In this document: positions 31,066-40,097 of the stretch, in pieces | Layout: each line of letters starts with the position of its first letter | How positions within the stretch are numbered: the stretch's first letter is position 1 | Assembly (NCBI RefSeq): GCF_965223285.1 | Contig: NZ_OZ244997.1 | Location: 1,488,001 to 1,552,000 of the forward strand | Reading direction: 5' to 3' | Length of the DNA stretch: 64,000 nt | Origin: Leptofilum sp965223285 | Lineage (GTDB): Bacteria; Chloroflexota; Anaerolineae; Promineifilales; Promineifilaceae | Translations under genes and position numbers: made by a program | Notes under the pieces: model-generated | Told to the model about the DNA's origin: nothing | The model's input: only the letters and a program-made list of their open reading frames with translations | Database searches by the model: none

Positions 31066-32931
31066 TTACTGCGCTAGTAAAAACAACCCAGCATTTAAGC
31101 CGCGCATTAGGATGGTAACGGCCGTTTTTGTTGTTTGTATTGTCGGCTCTTCCCGAATAGCTTCCCAGGCAGTTTGGATTTTTGCCATATCAATAAATTC
31201 CGCTGCTTTGGAGTGGGCTAACTGTGGCAAAAGCAGCTCGATTTCTTGCTTGGAATCTTGCAGTCGGTGTACCAGATCCGCTGCTTGCTTACCCCTTTTT
31301 GAGCTTAGCCGAACCTGATCTGGTAACTGCTTTGCCATTGCTGTTCGCAACAACCAGCGATCTTCTCCATTGGGACCAATGAAAAAATGATCCGGAATAG
31401 AAAATGTGTATTCCATAATGCGTTTGTCTGTGGTTGGGTCACGCACGTCTAGCCTAAAACCGGCACCGAGCTCCGCCCAGATAGCCCCTGCCAAGCTAGT
31501 GCCAGGCTGTAAAATCGCCAGACGAAGCTGACGGGATGTTTTAATTGATTCGGCTAAATCAAGGCTTTTGCCTATGGAATCTGCTTGCTGTTGGGCCAGT
31601 TTGAGTTTGTTTGCGAAGTTGGGGTGAATGGCAGAATGGCGCCAGTTGTCTCGTTTTAGGCGGTGTAAGCGAAGCTGGCGTTGGGCAAAGGTTGGCAGGT
31701 GATGCTTGACGGCCGTTCTCCAGCCTCGTATTTTCCACATTTTCCAGAATGAATGTAGAAATGGTGTGCCAATCCAGCTAACAGTGGCATTGCCATTTTG
31801 CCCGGTCAGCATTGTGCCAATGCCTTCATTCTGGACGGTTTGGAGTATATCTGCAATCCAGAAAAAATTTGACCCGGCGTGGCCAGGTTCGTTTCTTAAA
31901 CTTAAAATCCTTTGTAAACCAGCTAGCGGGGAAGTTTTCTCGCTTGTTAAAAGATGATGGTCAACATTTGGGTAAAACGTGGCAGTTGCCTGAGCGAACT
32001 CCGTTTCATCACCAAACCGATTTGTTTCTACCGTATTTTGCACATCATAAAGCGGAACGGCCGTATAAGCAGCCAGCCGTTTGTTTTGTGAGTGCAATGT
32101 TTGGGCTGCTAATGCAGTCACTGAACCAGAATCCAGACCGCCACTAAGCGTAACCCCCACAGGTTTGTTGCTGCGCAGACGGCAATCAACCGCTTCTTGA
32201 TAGATTTCCTGAAAGCTAGCAACATAATCAGCAAAGGTGGGTAGCTGCAAAATAGGCGTATCTTCAAGCCGCCAATAAGGCCAGATTTCCAATTTTTGCC
32301 CGCATAACCGCAGCGCATGGGCGGCTGGCAGTCGCGTGATGTCCATATCGATGGTGCTGCTCTTGTGGTAAGCGGGCCAGGAGATGAGAACTTGAGCCAG
32401 GTAAAGTTCATTCAAGCGTCTGGGAACCCCCAATGCCAGTAGAGCGTCTCGGCTGGAGGCAAAGGCAAAGCGTCGCGCATCCTGAAAGTAGTAAAATGCA
32501 GTGGAGCCGTAATGATCGCGAGCAGCGAAGATCGTTTGCGTTTGCGGGTTCCAGATGGCAAAGGACCAATCGCCCAGTAAATAATCCGGGCACGCTTCTC
32601 CCCATTTTTCGTAGGCTAGTTCGATGAGTTGACTGTCGGTGATAGCTGTTTGCTCTGGGGGGGGAATATTGAGCTGTCGGAACAAGCCGGGGCGGTTGTC
32701 CAGACGGGCTTCGGCGGTAAGCAGCAGGCCGCTAGCGGTTTGGCGGGGTAGCTTTTCCAGACGGGCCTCTGGCGTGTTGTGCAGCAACAGTTGCCCCAGA
32801 CCAATCGGGCCGGAAATGATCTGAGAACGGCCGTCTGGCCCCCAATGTGCCATCCCCTTCATCATCTTTTGCATATCCTCTGGATCAACCGGGCTGTTGT
32901 CTAGATGAAAAAGGCCAAAAATGCCGCTCAT
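31066..32931 (-). CDS. Lasso-peptide macrolactam synthetase (asparagine synthase-like)
   Basis: 621 residues. The N-terminal glutaminase-like domain begins MSGIFGLF, with Ser where an active glutaminase has Cys2. This is typical of lasso cyclases that use no glutamine. The C-terminal synthetase domain has the ATP loop VTLSGGLDSGSVTAL. It adenylates the ring Asp/Glu side chain and closes the ring on the core N-terminus. Its ATG at 32931 forms an ATGA overlap with the stop of the aconitase X large subunit. An upstream frame to 33111 is inside that gene and is not used. Confidence 0.88.
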   Translation of the reverse strand: MSGIFGLFHLDNSPVDPEDMQKMMKGMAHWGPDGRSQIISGPIGLGQLLLHNTPEARLEKLPRQTASGLLLTAEARLDNRPGLFRQLNIPPPEQTAITDSQLIELAYEKWGEACPDYLLGDWSFAIWNPQTQTIFAARDHYGSTAFYYFQDARRFAFASSRDALLALGVPRRLNELYLAQVLISWPAYHKSSTIDMDITRLPAAHALRLCGQKLEIWPYWRLEDTPILQLPTFADYVASFQEIYQEAVDCRLRSNKPVGVTLSGGLDSGSVTALAAQTLHSQNKRLAAYTAVPLYDVQNTVETNRFGDETEFAQATATFYPNVDHHLLTSEKTSPLAGLQRILSLRNEPGHAGSNFFWIADILQTVQNEGIGTMLTGQNGNATVSWIGTPFLHSFWKMWKIRGWRTAVKHHLPTFAQRQLRLHRLKRDNWRHSAIHPNFANKLKLAQQQADSIGKSLDLAESIKTSRQLRLAILQPGTSLAGAIWAELGAGFRLDVRDPTTDKRIMEYTFSIPDHFFIGPNGEDRWLLRTAMAKQLPDQVRLSSKRGKQAADLVHRLQDSKQEIELLLPQLAHSKAAEFIDMAKIQTAWEAIREEPTIQTTKTAVTILMRGLNAGLFLLAQ

Positions 32932-34193
32932 CGGCCGCTCCAAAGTGTTGTGTCCCGCCATACCATCCCTTGCGCAGCGGAGCGGACGCACTCTTCCAGA
33001 CTGCCAAAAATCACTTCCAGGCCAATGTTGCCGGGGGAGTAATGGGCAAATTTGCCAGAGTTGGTCATTAGCACGCCGTGCTGGCGCACGATGGGGGTGA
33101 CGACCACGCATGTATCCACAATCACCCGTACGCCCGCAGCGCGTAGCTGCGCTAGCCAGCCTCGTTGCTGTAGCGTGCCTAAAGCCAAGCGATTGGTGCA
33201 GACGATGAAATCAACCCGAGGGTGGGGTGGATATTTTTCGATAAGTGGCAGTAGTTTGTCAAACTCGGCGAGCGAGAAGTGGGGACTGCCCAGAGCGACG
33301 ACCTGGATACGGCCGTCTTCAACTGTCGCCAATTTCCCCAGCGTCGCCCGAATCTCAGCCATCGTGACGAGGCGTTCTGTTGCGGCGGGCTGGTTTTGCA
33401 GCGCGTCAGCCAGGGTGGGTGCTTCAGGCGTGACGCCCACAGCATGGAAAAGCGCTACCGCGCCTGAGGATGCGGCGGCGGCACCCAATGCCTTGAGCTG
33501 GTCTTCGGTTGTTTCAGGCGGTAAACCAACAATAACTGGAATCTGATTCTGGCTGTTGGCCCCGATGAAGTAGCCAAGCACCGGGAAAAACACATCTTCG
33601 TGTAGCAAGTCTGTGGGGATGCCGTCTAGGTGGAACACAATTTGGCCGCGACGATTTCGCGGTAGGTGCAGACCAACGGCTGGGGCGCGCCCGGTAAGCG
33701 CGGCGCAAATATCAATAAAGTCGCCGTACCGGTTGGTGCGTGCGCCCAAAACGGAGTTGGCAAAGACAATGGCATTGCTCTCAGCCCAGGCGATTTGCGT
33801 GCCGAAGGCAGGGCGGTGCATGGCTTGGTACGGGGCGCAGGTCCAGATCGGCGCACAGCCCATCTGCTGATACGCTGCCATCAGGCGGGTGGCCCGGTCG
33901 GCTAAATCGGCCGTTCCCTGAAACTGATCGGGGTGCATTAAATCAATTGCGCCAACGTTGAGCGTAGTGGGCACGCGCACTTGGGCACCGCCAGCCACCA
34001 GCCGCTCGGCAAAATCCAACCCAGATTGGCCGTGGTACAAACAGCCGTCAATGTGCGCCGATTTAATGTCCAGCAGTTTGGACGCGCCATAGACGTTTGC
34101 CATCGTGGTTAAAATTCGCATAGCCATTTTGGCGGCATTGCCAAAGTCGCCGTGGAGCATGGCTTGGTCTTGGGGGGTGAGGGTGAGTGTCAT
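32928..34193 (-). CDS. Aconitase X large (catalytic) subunit, DUF521
   Basis: 421 residues of the AcnX catalytic family. Features: LTPQDQAMLHGDFG at the start, AHIDGCLYHG, RVPTTLNVGAIDL, a Cys-containing MGCAPIWTCAPY, FANSVLGARTNRYGDF, and VDTCVVVTP. Cysteines in these positions hold the Fe-S cluster in characterised AcnX. Its small subunit is encoded 6 kb downstream at 26479, with the lasso genes between. The stop overlaps the cyclase ATG (ATGA). The probable activity is dehydration of a hydroxy acid, for example mevalonate 5-phosphate, by analogy only. Confidence 0.87.
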   Translation of the reverse strand: MTLTLTPQDQAMLHGDFGNAAKMAMRILTTMANVYGASKLLDIKSAHIDGCLYHGQSGLDFAERLVAGGAQVRVPTTLNVGAIDLMHPDQFQGTADLADRATRLMAAYQQMGCAPIWTCAPYQAMHRPAFGTQIAWAESNAIVFANSVLGARTNRYGDFIDICAALTGRAPAVGLHLPRNRRGQIVFHLDGIPTDLLHEDVFFPVLGYFIGANSQNQIPVIVGLPPETTEDQLKALGAAAASSGAVALFHAVGVTPEAPTLADALQNQPAATERLVTMAEIRATLGKLATVEDGRIQVVALGSPHFSLAEFDKLLPLIEKYPPHPRVDFIVCTNRLALGTLQQRGWLAQLRAAGVRVIVDTCVVVTPIVRQHGVLMTNSGKFAHYSPGNIGLEVIFGSLEECVRSAAQGMVWRDTTLWSGR

Positions 34194-34194
34194 G

Positions 34195-34240
34195 GGGAGG
34201 TTGGAGATTAGAGATTAAACGTCTCCAATCTCCAGTCTCT
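34195..34240. repeat. GGAGATTAGAGATT palindromic spacer
   Basis: GGTTGGAGATTAGAGATT is followed by its near complement (TCTCCAATCTCCAGTCTC). It could form a hairpin between the nucleotidyltransferase and acnX genes. The wording is shared with hisI and hisH. Confidence 0.5.
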
Positions 34241-35017
34241 TTAAGTTTTGCTTTTGATTAGATTTTGCACGGCCGTTTCAAACCGAGTGTCTGGGTTAAA
34301 GTCAAGGTGCAGGCGTTGGACGACGGCCGTTCGTGCATTCAGGTACGCTTGGAGCAGGTTGGCAAGATGTGCGGCCGTTCCCTGCGTATCCTGATTAAAC
34401 TGAGCCCGCAGCAGCGGAGCGCGGGCTGGGTCCTCTGGCGGCAGGACGTGGAGCAAGGGCGGGAGCGTAAAATGCAGTAGCTCCAGGTAGATGGTGAACG
34501 GCTTGTCACCATCGCCGCGCAGCAGCAGCCGGTACGCATCCCACAGCATCACCCAGAACCGCTCATCCAGTGCGGTGAGTTCAGCAGCGGTGAGGCGGGG
34601 CTGGGGCAGCAGGGCACGCTCACAATCCGCCTGGTATTGTTCGGCCCAGCCATCTCGGTCTTTCAGGATGCGGATGTCGCGGTCCCACGGATTGGGTTGC
34701 AGCTCCGTTTGCAGTTCGTACCGGTAATCTGCTTTGGTGCCGTTGCTGTAGAGGGCGATGTGAAAGTACGGCCGTACATGCTCCCCGTCAAACGACTTGG
34801 CAGGCACGTACTGCATCACTGACTGCACAAACTCTCGCCGCTGTCGCCAGGCGCGTTCACGAACCAGTTCATCGGCAAACACCAGGGCCACGTCCATGTC
34901 GGAGTACGGGTCGTTTTCGCGACGGCCGTATGACCCCGACAAAAAGCAGGCCACAATATTGCCTTCACTCATCACCCGCTGCTGCAATCGCACCAGCACC
35001 CGATCTTGTTCAAACAT
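34241..35017 (-). CDS. MNT-type nucleotidyltransferase-domain protein
   Basis: 258 residues from ATG 35017, which has AAGGAG ten bases upstream and TATAAT further up (35042-35047). The pol-beta nucleotidyltransferase motif is clear: FLSGSYGRRENDPYSDMDVAL, giving the G-S and D-x-D of the metal site. The C-terminal half is helical with no clear motif. It could be an antibiotic-adenylyltransferase-like or substrate-unknown enzyme. It is upstream of and on the same strand as the acnX-lasso operon (47-base spacer) but need not belong to it. Confidence 0.75.
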   Translation of the reverse strand: MFEQDRVLVRLQQRVMSEGNIVACFLSGSYGRRENDPYSDMDVALVFADELVRERAWRQRREFVQSVMQYVPAKSFDGEHVRPYFHIALYSNGTKADYRYELQTELQPNPWDRDIRILKDRDGWAEQYQADCERALLPQPRLTAAELTALDERFWVMLWDAYRLLLRGDGDKPFTIYLELLHFTLPPLLHVLPPEDPARAPLLRAQFNQDTQGTAAHLANLLQAYLNARTAVVQRLHLDFNPDTRFETAVQNLIKSKT

Positions 35018-35323
35018 AATCAGTAAACTCCTTGCGACGAGATTATACCTGACAATGAGGCAGTGCGTAGACACGATTAGTTATGAGCAGGCGTTGATTA
35101 ACGGAATCGTTTGTGAAATACGATACCAGCAATAACAGTTCCATTGTAAAATGCGAGGGTAGCCGATTAACGACCGTATTCGCCGTAAATGCTCAATAGG
35201 TGCAGACATTGATATATCCCCTGCGGGTTGGTGATAGCCGTGGCGCGGTAGAATTTTGTGATTCGGCCGTCATCATCAGGGAAATAATTCAGCAATAAAA
35301 CGGCCGTCAGGAGCGGCAAACAG

Positions 35324-36715
35324 ATGGCAATAAGCATTTTTGATCTGTTTAAAATTGGCATTGGCCCGAGTAGTTCCCATACAGTTGGCCCCATGAAAAT
35401 AGCCAGGTTATTTGGGCAACAGCTGCAGTGGCAGGGGATGCTACACCAAGTTGAACGTGTTTCCTGTACTTTGCATGGTTCGCTGGGGGCAACCGGCGTT
35501 GGGCATGGGAGCGATACGGCCGTTCTTCTTGGCCTCTCTGGTCATCAACCCGACACCATTGATCCCGATGCTGTCCCAAAATATTTGCACAATATTCGCA
35601 GCAGTAAACAGTTACTCATACTAGGCCACCATGTCATTTCGTTTTTGGAACGTAGAGATTTAAAACTGGTTCGTCGTGCATTGCCATATCATCCCAATGG
35701 CATGACATTCACAGCCTGGGGACACAATGAACAGGAATTGATTCAAAAACGATTTTATTCTGTTGGTGGCGGTTTCATTGTTGATGAAGATGAGATTGAA
35801 TCCTTAAAACAAAATCGTAAGGAAACGGCCGTCCCATACCCTTTTGCCACAGCTACCGAACTGCTTCAATTTTGCGCAGATGAAAGCTGCCGCATCAGCG
35901 ACATTGTGTTGGCGAATGAGCTGGTTTGGCGCAGCGCGGCTGATGTGCGTAACGGATTGTGGCACATTTGGGAAGTCATGCAGGCATGTGTCCAGCGTGG
36001 GTTTCGCACGGAGGGCGTGCTGCCAGGGGGAATGCAGGTAAAACGACGTGCCCCCATTGTGTATAGAAGACTCACCGAACAGCCAGAAGCAGCCCTCCGT
36101 GATCCGCTCACCGTACTTGATTGGGTAAATTTGTATGCTTTGGCCGTAAATGAAGAGAATGCTGCTGGTGGCCGGGTGGTAACGGCCCCAACCAATGGGG
36201 CGGCAGGCATTATCCCTGCTGTATTGCATTATTGGGTGCGGTTTGGATTGTTATCTGATGCCCCGGCCGAGATGGAAACGGCCGTTATTCGGTTTTTACT
36301 CACGGCGGGAGCGATTGGGTTGCTGTACAAGCGCAACGCCTCAATTTCTGGTGCCGATGTCGGCTGTCAGGGCGAAGTTGGGGTCGCCTGTTCAATGGCG
36401 GCAGGGGCGTTGGCTGAAGCGCGTGGTGGCACGCCAGAGCAGGTTGAAAACGCCGCTGAAATTGGTATGGAGCACAATTTAGGCTTAACGTGTGATCCGG
36501 TCGGTGGCTTGGTTCAAATCCCTTGTATTGAACGGAATGCGATGGGGGCTATCAAAGCCATCAATGCGGCCCGGCTTGCGCTGCGGGGTGATGGGAAGCA
36601 TATTGTTTCCCTGGATAAAGTGATCAAAACGATGTGCGACACTGGGGCAGATATGAAAAACAAATACAAAGAGACTTCCCAGGGCGGGTTGGCGGTCAAT
36701 GTTATTGAATGTTAA
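35324..36715 (+). CDS. sdaA: L-serine ammonia-lyase, iron-sulfur type, single chain
   Basis: 463 residues combining the beta and alpha domains. The start SIFDLFKIGIGPSSSHTVGPM is diagnostic. The C-terminal half carries the cluster cysteines and signature GADVGCQGEVGVACSMAAGALAEA, GLTCDPVGGLVQIPCIERNA and a late TMCDTGADM. It converts L-serine to pyruvate and ammonia. AGGAG lies eight bases before the ATG. It stands alone. Confidence 0.94.
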   Translation: MAISIFDLFKIGIGPSSSHTVGPMKIARLFGQQLQWQGMLHQVERVSCTLHGSLGATGVGHGSDTAVLLGLSGHQPDTIDPDAVPKYLHNIRSSKQLLILGHHVISFLERRDLKLVRRALPYHPNGMTFTAWGHNEQELIQKRFYSVGGGFIVDEDEIESLKQNRKETAVPYPFATATELLQFCADESCRISDIVLANELVWRSAADVRNGLWHIWEVMQACVQRGFRTEGVLPGGMQVKRRAPIVYRRLTEQPEAALRDPLTVLDWVNLYALAVNEENAAGGRVVTAPTNGAAGIIPAVLHYWVRFGLLSDAPAEMETAVIRFLLTAGAIGLLYKRNASISGADVGCQGEVGVACSMAAGALAEARGGTPEQVENAAEIGMEHNLGLTCDPVGGLVQIPCIERNAMGAIKAINAARLALRGDGKHIVSLDKVIKTMCDTGADMKNKYKETSQGGLAVNVIEC

Positions 36716-36794
36716 CCGACAGCGTTGGTGTTGCCCGGAGCATCAGTATTTGAAAGTTCAGGTATACTCTGTACAAAATAGCTAGGAAAATGTC

Positions 36795-37049
36795 ATGACT
36801 GCATTGTATACCGACACGCACCCCAAAATGGAAGCCTTGCAAATTGAACTGTGGCGGCAGGCCAGCCCCACAAAGAAGATGAATATGCTGGCGCAGCTAA
36901 ATGCCTCTGCGCGCACGCTGGCATTGACGGGCTTGCGTGCTCAATATCCTGACGCAACGGAAGCGGAATTGCGCCGCAAGCTGGCTGATTTGCTGTTGGG
37001 TGAAGAACTGGCGCAAAAAGTGTATGGAGGTGCCGCCAATGCAGAATGA
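36795..37049 (+). CDS. Small partner protein of a nucleotidyltransferase (antitoxin-like)
   Basis: 84 residues, helical, with the recurring pattern LALTGLRAQYPDATEAELRRKLADLLLG. I have seen this arrangement as a short frame just upstream of AbiEii/DUF6036-like nucleotidyltransferases in several phyla. It overlaps the next gene by 11 bases. The role as antitoxin or subunit is inferred from size, order and coupling only. Confidence 0.6.
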   Translation: MTALYTDTHPKMEALQIELWRQASPTKKMNMLAQLNASARTLALTGLRAQYPDATEAELRRKLADLLLGEELAQKVYGGAANAE

Positions 37050-37611
37050 GCCAATCGAGGTGACGCTAAAGGTAACGGCCGTTTTCGAGCAGCTAAACGT
37101 TCCTTATCTCATTGGCGGATCTCTGGCTTCCGTGCTATATGGCATGGTGCGAACTACCCAGGATGCAGACATCATTGCCGAAATGCGACAGGAACATACT
37201 CAGCCGTTTGTCTCCACTCTGGAAGACGAATTCTACATAGATGAAGAAATGATAACTTCATCTATTCACGGCAATTCAAGTTTTAACATTATTCATCGCG
37301 AAACTTTCTTTAAGGTGGATGTCTTCATTCCTTTGCCACGCCCTTTTTTACAATCGCAGCTCGTCCGCGCCCAATGGCAAACCTTTGCTTTAGAGACGGA
37401 GGTCAGCGCAAAGTTTGCCACGCCTGAAGATACCATTCTCTCCAAGCTGGAATGGTTTCGGCTTGGTGGTGAAACGTCTGAGCGTCAATGGCGTGACATT
37501 TTGGGCGTCATTAAAACCCGTGCAGATAAATTAGATTTTGCATATTTGCAAAAGTGGGCGGAAGAAATTCAGGTTAGCGACTTGCTAGAACGCGCTTTGC
37601 AGGCGTCATAG
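37039..37611 (+). CDS. AbiEii/DUF6036-like nucleotidyltransferase
   Basis: 190 residues from ATG 37039, with GGAGG eight bases upstream. The nucleotidyltransferase core is visible as YLIGGSLASVLYG (G-G-S) and the acidic pair TTQDADII. A third acid lies in FFKVDVFIP, and the K-L-E-W region follows. This small enzyme resembles toxin-type NTases paired with a helical partner. It is probably a toxin-antitoxin-like or RNA/protein-modifying pair. Confidence 0.7.
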   Translation: MQNEPIEVTLKVTAVFEQLNVPYLIGGSLASVLYGMVRTTQDADIIAEMRQEHTQPFVSTLEDEFYIDEEMITSSIHGNSSFNIIHRETFFKVDVFIPLPRPFLQSQLVRAQWQTFALETEVSAKFATPEDTILSKLEWFRLGGETSERQWRDILGVIKTRADKLDFAYLQKWAEEIQVSDLLERALQAS

Positions 37612-37612
37612 G

Positions 37613-39157
37613 TCATTCGAGTGGGGTGGTTTCCTGGCCGAGGGAGGCTTGGGCCAGTTCGCGGCCAGCCTGGGCAATGGGGAGGAAGGAGACGGTAACG
37701 CCTGCGTCTTGCAGAGCTTGACGGCTGGCGGCCTCGCGCAGGAAGGCGGCGATAAAGCCGTCGTAGCCCGCGCGGCGCAGGTTGCGGGCGGCGCGCACTT
37801 CGGCATTTGTACTGCCCAGGGTCATCAGCACGCCGTGCAGGTGGCTAAAGTCTAACTCAGTCCACAGTTCGTTGTCGTTGGCATCGCCATAGATTACGCG
37901 ACGGCCGTTTCCCAACTGTCTCTGTATCTGCGCCGGGTCGGCATCAATGCCCAATGGCCGTTTCCTCTGCTGAATCAAATAATCGTACGCGGCTGACCCA
38001 GCCAACCCCATCCCCAAAATGACAAATTCGGCCGCACCCAGGCTGCGCGGCTCGTGGTCTGGATGGTCCACCGCCCGCTCAAAGCGGGTTAGCCACGGCT
38101 CCCAGCGCGTCCAAAGCGTGTTTACCGCCTGGCTTACCGGGGCATTGAGGGCGTAAGAAATAGCCACCAGCAGACCCGTTGTCACCACAAAGGCGGGTTC
38201 CACCAGCCCCGCTGCGGCGGCACTGCTCACCACGATCAGAGCGAACTCGCTGTACGCCGTCAGCGAGACGCTGCTCAGAAACGCCGTTCGCGCTCGCAGC
38301 CGAAAACGCAACATCAGCCCAAAGAAAAGAACGCCCTTCAGCGGCAGGAAGAGCAGCAGCAGGCCAACCGTTAGCCAGATACGGCCGTCTGGCACCCCAG
38401 CCAGCCCCACCTGCAAAAAGAAGCCCACCAGGAATACCTCTTTCAAGGCCCACAGCTTGTCGTACAGTTCATCGGAACGTTTGTCCCCGGCCAGCACCAG
38501 CCCGATAAGCAAGGCTCCCAATTTGGCATCTAGTCCCACCAGATCGAACAGCCAGCCCGCGCCCAGGGCCAGTGCTAAACCGAAAATCAGCAGCAGCTCT
38601 TCGCGACCTGCGCTTTGCATCAGGCGCAGCAGCAGCGGGCGGGCCAGCGGCAGGGCTAGCAGTCCCAGGGCCCACGGCGTCGGTGCGCCGCCACCAGCTA
38701 CCCCCAGCAGCAGCACGGCCACCACGTCTTGCAAAATGAGGACGCCAATGGCCAGACGGCCGTGATAACTGTCCAACTCTTCGCGGGCATCCAGCAGCTT
38801 AGCGGTGAGCACCGTGCTGGAAAAGCCCAGACTGATGGCCACCAAGACGGCCGTTCCCATAGGTAAATCGAGCAAGATGAGAACGGCCGTAAAAATGAGC
38901 CCGCTAATCACCAAATGGATGGAGCCGACGCCCAGCACCTGCGGCTGCACCAGACTGCGAAAGTTCAGATGCAGCCCCACGGTGAATAGCAGCAATACCA
39001 CCCCAAAATCCCCCACCGCTTTGATGAAGTCCGTGCTTTGCACACCCAGGTACGCCAGCACCACGCCTGCCGCCAGATAACCCACCATCGTGGGCAGGCG
39101 AATCATCTTCGCACCCATTCCGGCTAAAAATGCTGTAAAAATCCAAATTAGTTCCAT
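37613..39157 (-). CDS. Kef-type monovalent cation/proton antiporter with RCK domain
   Basis: 514 residues. About 12 membrane helices of the CPA2 family make up residues 1 to about 375 (GYLAAGVVLAYLGVQ, GFSSTVLTAKLL, FGLALALGAGWLFDLVGLDAKLGALLIG). A TrkA-N/RCK nucleotide-binding domain follows (EFVILGMGLAGSAAYDYL, GIDADP, YGDANDNELW). It exchanges K+ or Na+ for protons under NAD(H) or other nucleotide control. Its stop is next to that of the convergent nucleotidyltransferase gene. Confidence 0.88.
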   Translation of the reverse strand: MELIWIFTAFLAGMGAKMIRLPTMVGYLAAGVVLAYLGVQSTDFIKAVGDFGVVLLLFTVGLHLNFRSLVQPQVLGVGSIHLVISGLIFTAVLILLDLPMGTAVLVAISLGFSSTVLTAKLLDAREELDSYHGRLAIGVLILQDVVAVLLLGVAGGGAPTPWALGLLALPLARPLLLRLMQSAGREELLLIFGLALALGAGWLFDLVGLDAKLGALLIGLVLAGDKRSDELYDKLWALKEVFLVGFFLQVGLAGVPDGRIWLTVGLLLLFLPLKGVLFFGLMLRFRLRARTAFLSSVSLTAYSEFALIVVSSAAAAGLVEPAFVVTTGLLVAISYALNAPVSQAVNTLWTRWEPWLTRFERAVDHPDHEPRSLGAAEFVILGMGLAGSAAYDYLIQQRKRPLGIDADPAQIQRQLGNGRRVIYGDANDNELWTELDFSHLHGVLMTLGSTNAEVRAARNLRRAGYDGFIAAFLREAASRQALQDAGVTVSFLPIAQAGRELAQASLGQETTPLE

Positions 39158-39162
39158 AGAGA

Positions 39163-39198
39163 TTTATCCGCAGATGACGCAGATTTGCGCAGATTTTG
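39163..39198. repeat. CCGCAGATGACGCAGATTTGCGCAG spacer repeat
   Basis: Upstream of the antiporter gene the DNA reads TTATCCGCAGATGACGCAGA then TTTGCGCAGATTTTG. It is a member of the dispersed GCAGA low-complexity spacer family. Confidence 0.45.
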
Positions 39199-39320
39199 TT
39201 TACTGTTGGGTGATGTAGTCTGTATGTTTGAGGATACAATGATTTTGTGTGCCGCCAACGATTACACTGCCAGCATTAAGATTGCATTTAGGCAGCTTTG
39301 GTCAGAGCTATCGCTTATGC

Positions 39321-40091
39321 TTAAAAATCCCGTTGCAGCTGATGATTCGGCGAAATGAATTGACGATGGGTGAACCAGGCAGCGGCTAAGCCGGTAAAGG
39401 CAGCTGCGCCGATAAGCATGTACATGACGATGATTTGTAGCTGGACCGCTTCTAGTGGTGAAGCCCCTGCCAAAATCATGCCGGTCATTGCCCCAGGTAG
39501 CTGGATGAGGCCAACGGTTTTGGTACTGTCGATGATAGGCGTCATGCCACTTTGCAGGGCAATTTTAAGATAAGGTGCCACGGCTTGCCGCCCAGTTGCC
39601 CCGAGTGCCAGAGCGGCTTCAATTTCAGCCCTTTTCGCTTCAATTTCATCTTGAATGCGGCGCATCACCAAGGTGCAAACATTCATGGAGTTGCCGATGA
39701 CCATACCAGCAATGGGGATTGTTTCTTGGGCTGTAAATTGGAAAATGCGGAGGCCAATCAACAAGCCCAGGGTAAGCGACGCGCCTATGCTAATGGCGGT
39801 GAGGGCGACGCGATGAGCTTGGGGGACGCCTGTGGCGCGTTTACCAGAAGTGTATCCGGCAATGCTCACCATCACGGCTATGATGAGGAAAATTGCCAGC
39901 GGATGATCGGCGGCAAAGATGAGATCGAGGGCAAAGCCAATGGCAATGAGCTGTACAAAAGCGCGAGCAGTGGCGATGAGCATTTGCCGCTCAAGGTTAA
40001 CTGCTTGCCAACGGGAAATGATGGCAGCAAATAGCACCAGGGCCAAGGCTGCCAAAACGCGGCTGATGTCGCTAAGGATAAATGCGTCCAT
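39321..40091 (-). CDS. FetB-type (UPF0014) ABC exporter permease
   Basis: 256 residues, about seven membrane helices. The UPF0014 family signature is present: ARAFVQLIAIGFAL, then GMVIGNSMNVCTLVMRR, and ALALGATGRQAVAPYLK-ALQSGMTPIIDSTKTVGLIQLPGAM. In E. coli FetAB exports iron. The ATPase is encoded six bases upstream. Substrate here is not proven. Confidence 0.88.
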   Translation of the reverse strand: MDAFILSDISRVLAALALVLFAAIISRWQAVNLERQMLIATARAFVQLIAIGFALDLIFAADHPLAIFLIIAVMVSIAGYTSGKRATGVPQAHRVALTAISIGASLTLGLLIGLRIFQFTAQETIPIAGMVIGNSMNVCTLVMRRIQDEIEAKRAEIEAALALGATGRQAVAPYLKIALQSGMTPIIDSTKTVGLIQLPGAMTGMILAGASPLEAVQLQIIVMYMLIGAAAFTGLAAAWFTHRQFISPNHQLQRDF

Positions 40092-40097
40092 GTTGAA

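Noticed and set aside
34241..35017. Nucleotidyltransferase as part of the lasso cluster
   Set aside because: It is upstream of acnX with its own likely promoter, and the cluster already has an NTase domain fused to B2; membership is not supported.
35167..35337. Open frame on the minus strand upstream of sdaA, with a hydrophobic start
   Set aside because: It overlaps the sdaA start and ribosome site, has no ribosome site of its own and no recognisable family.
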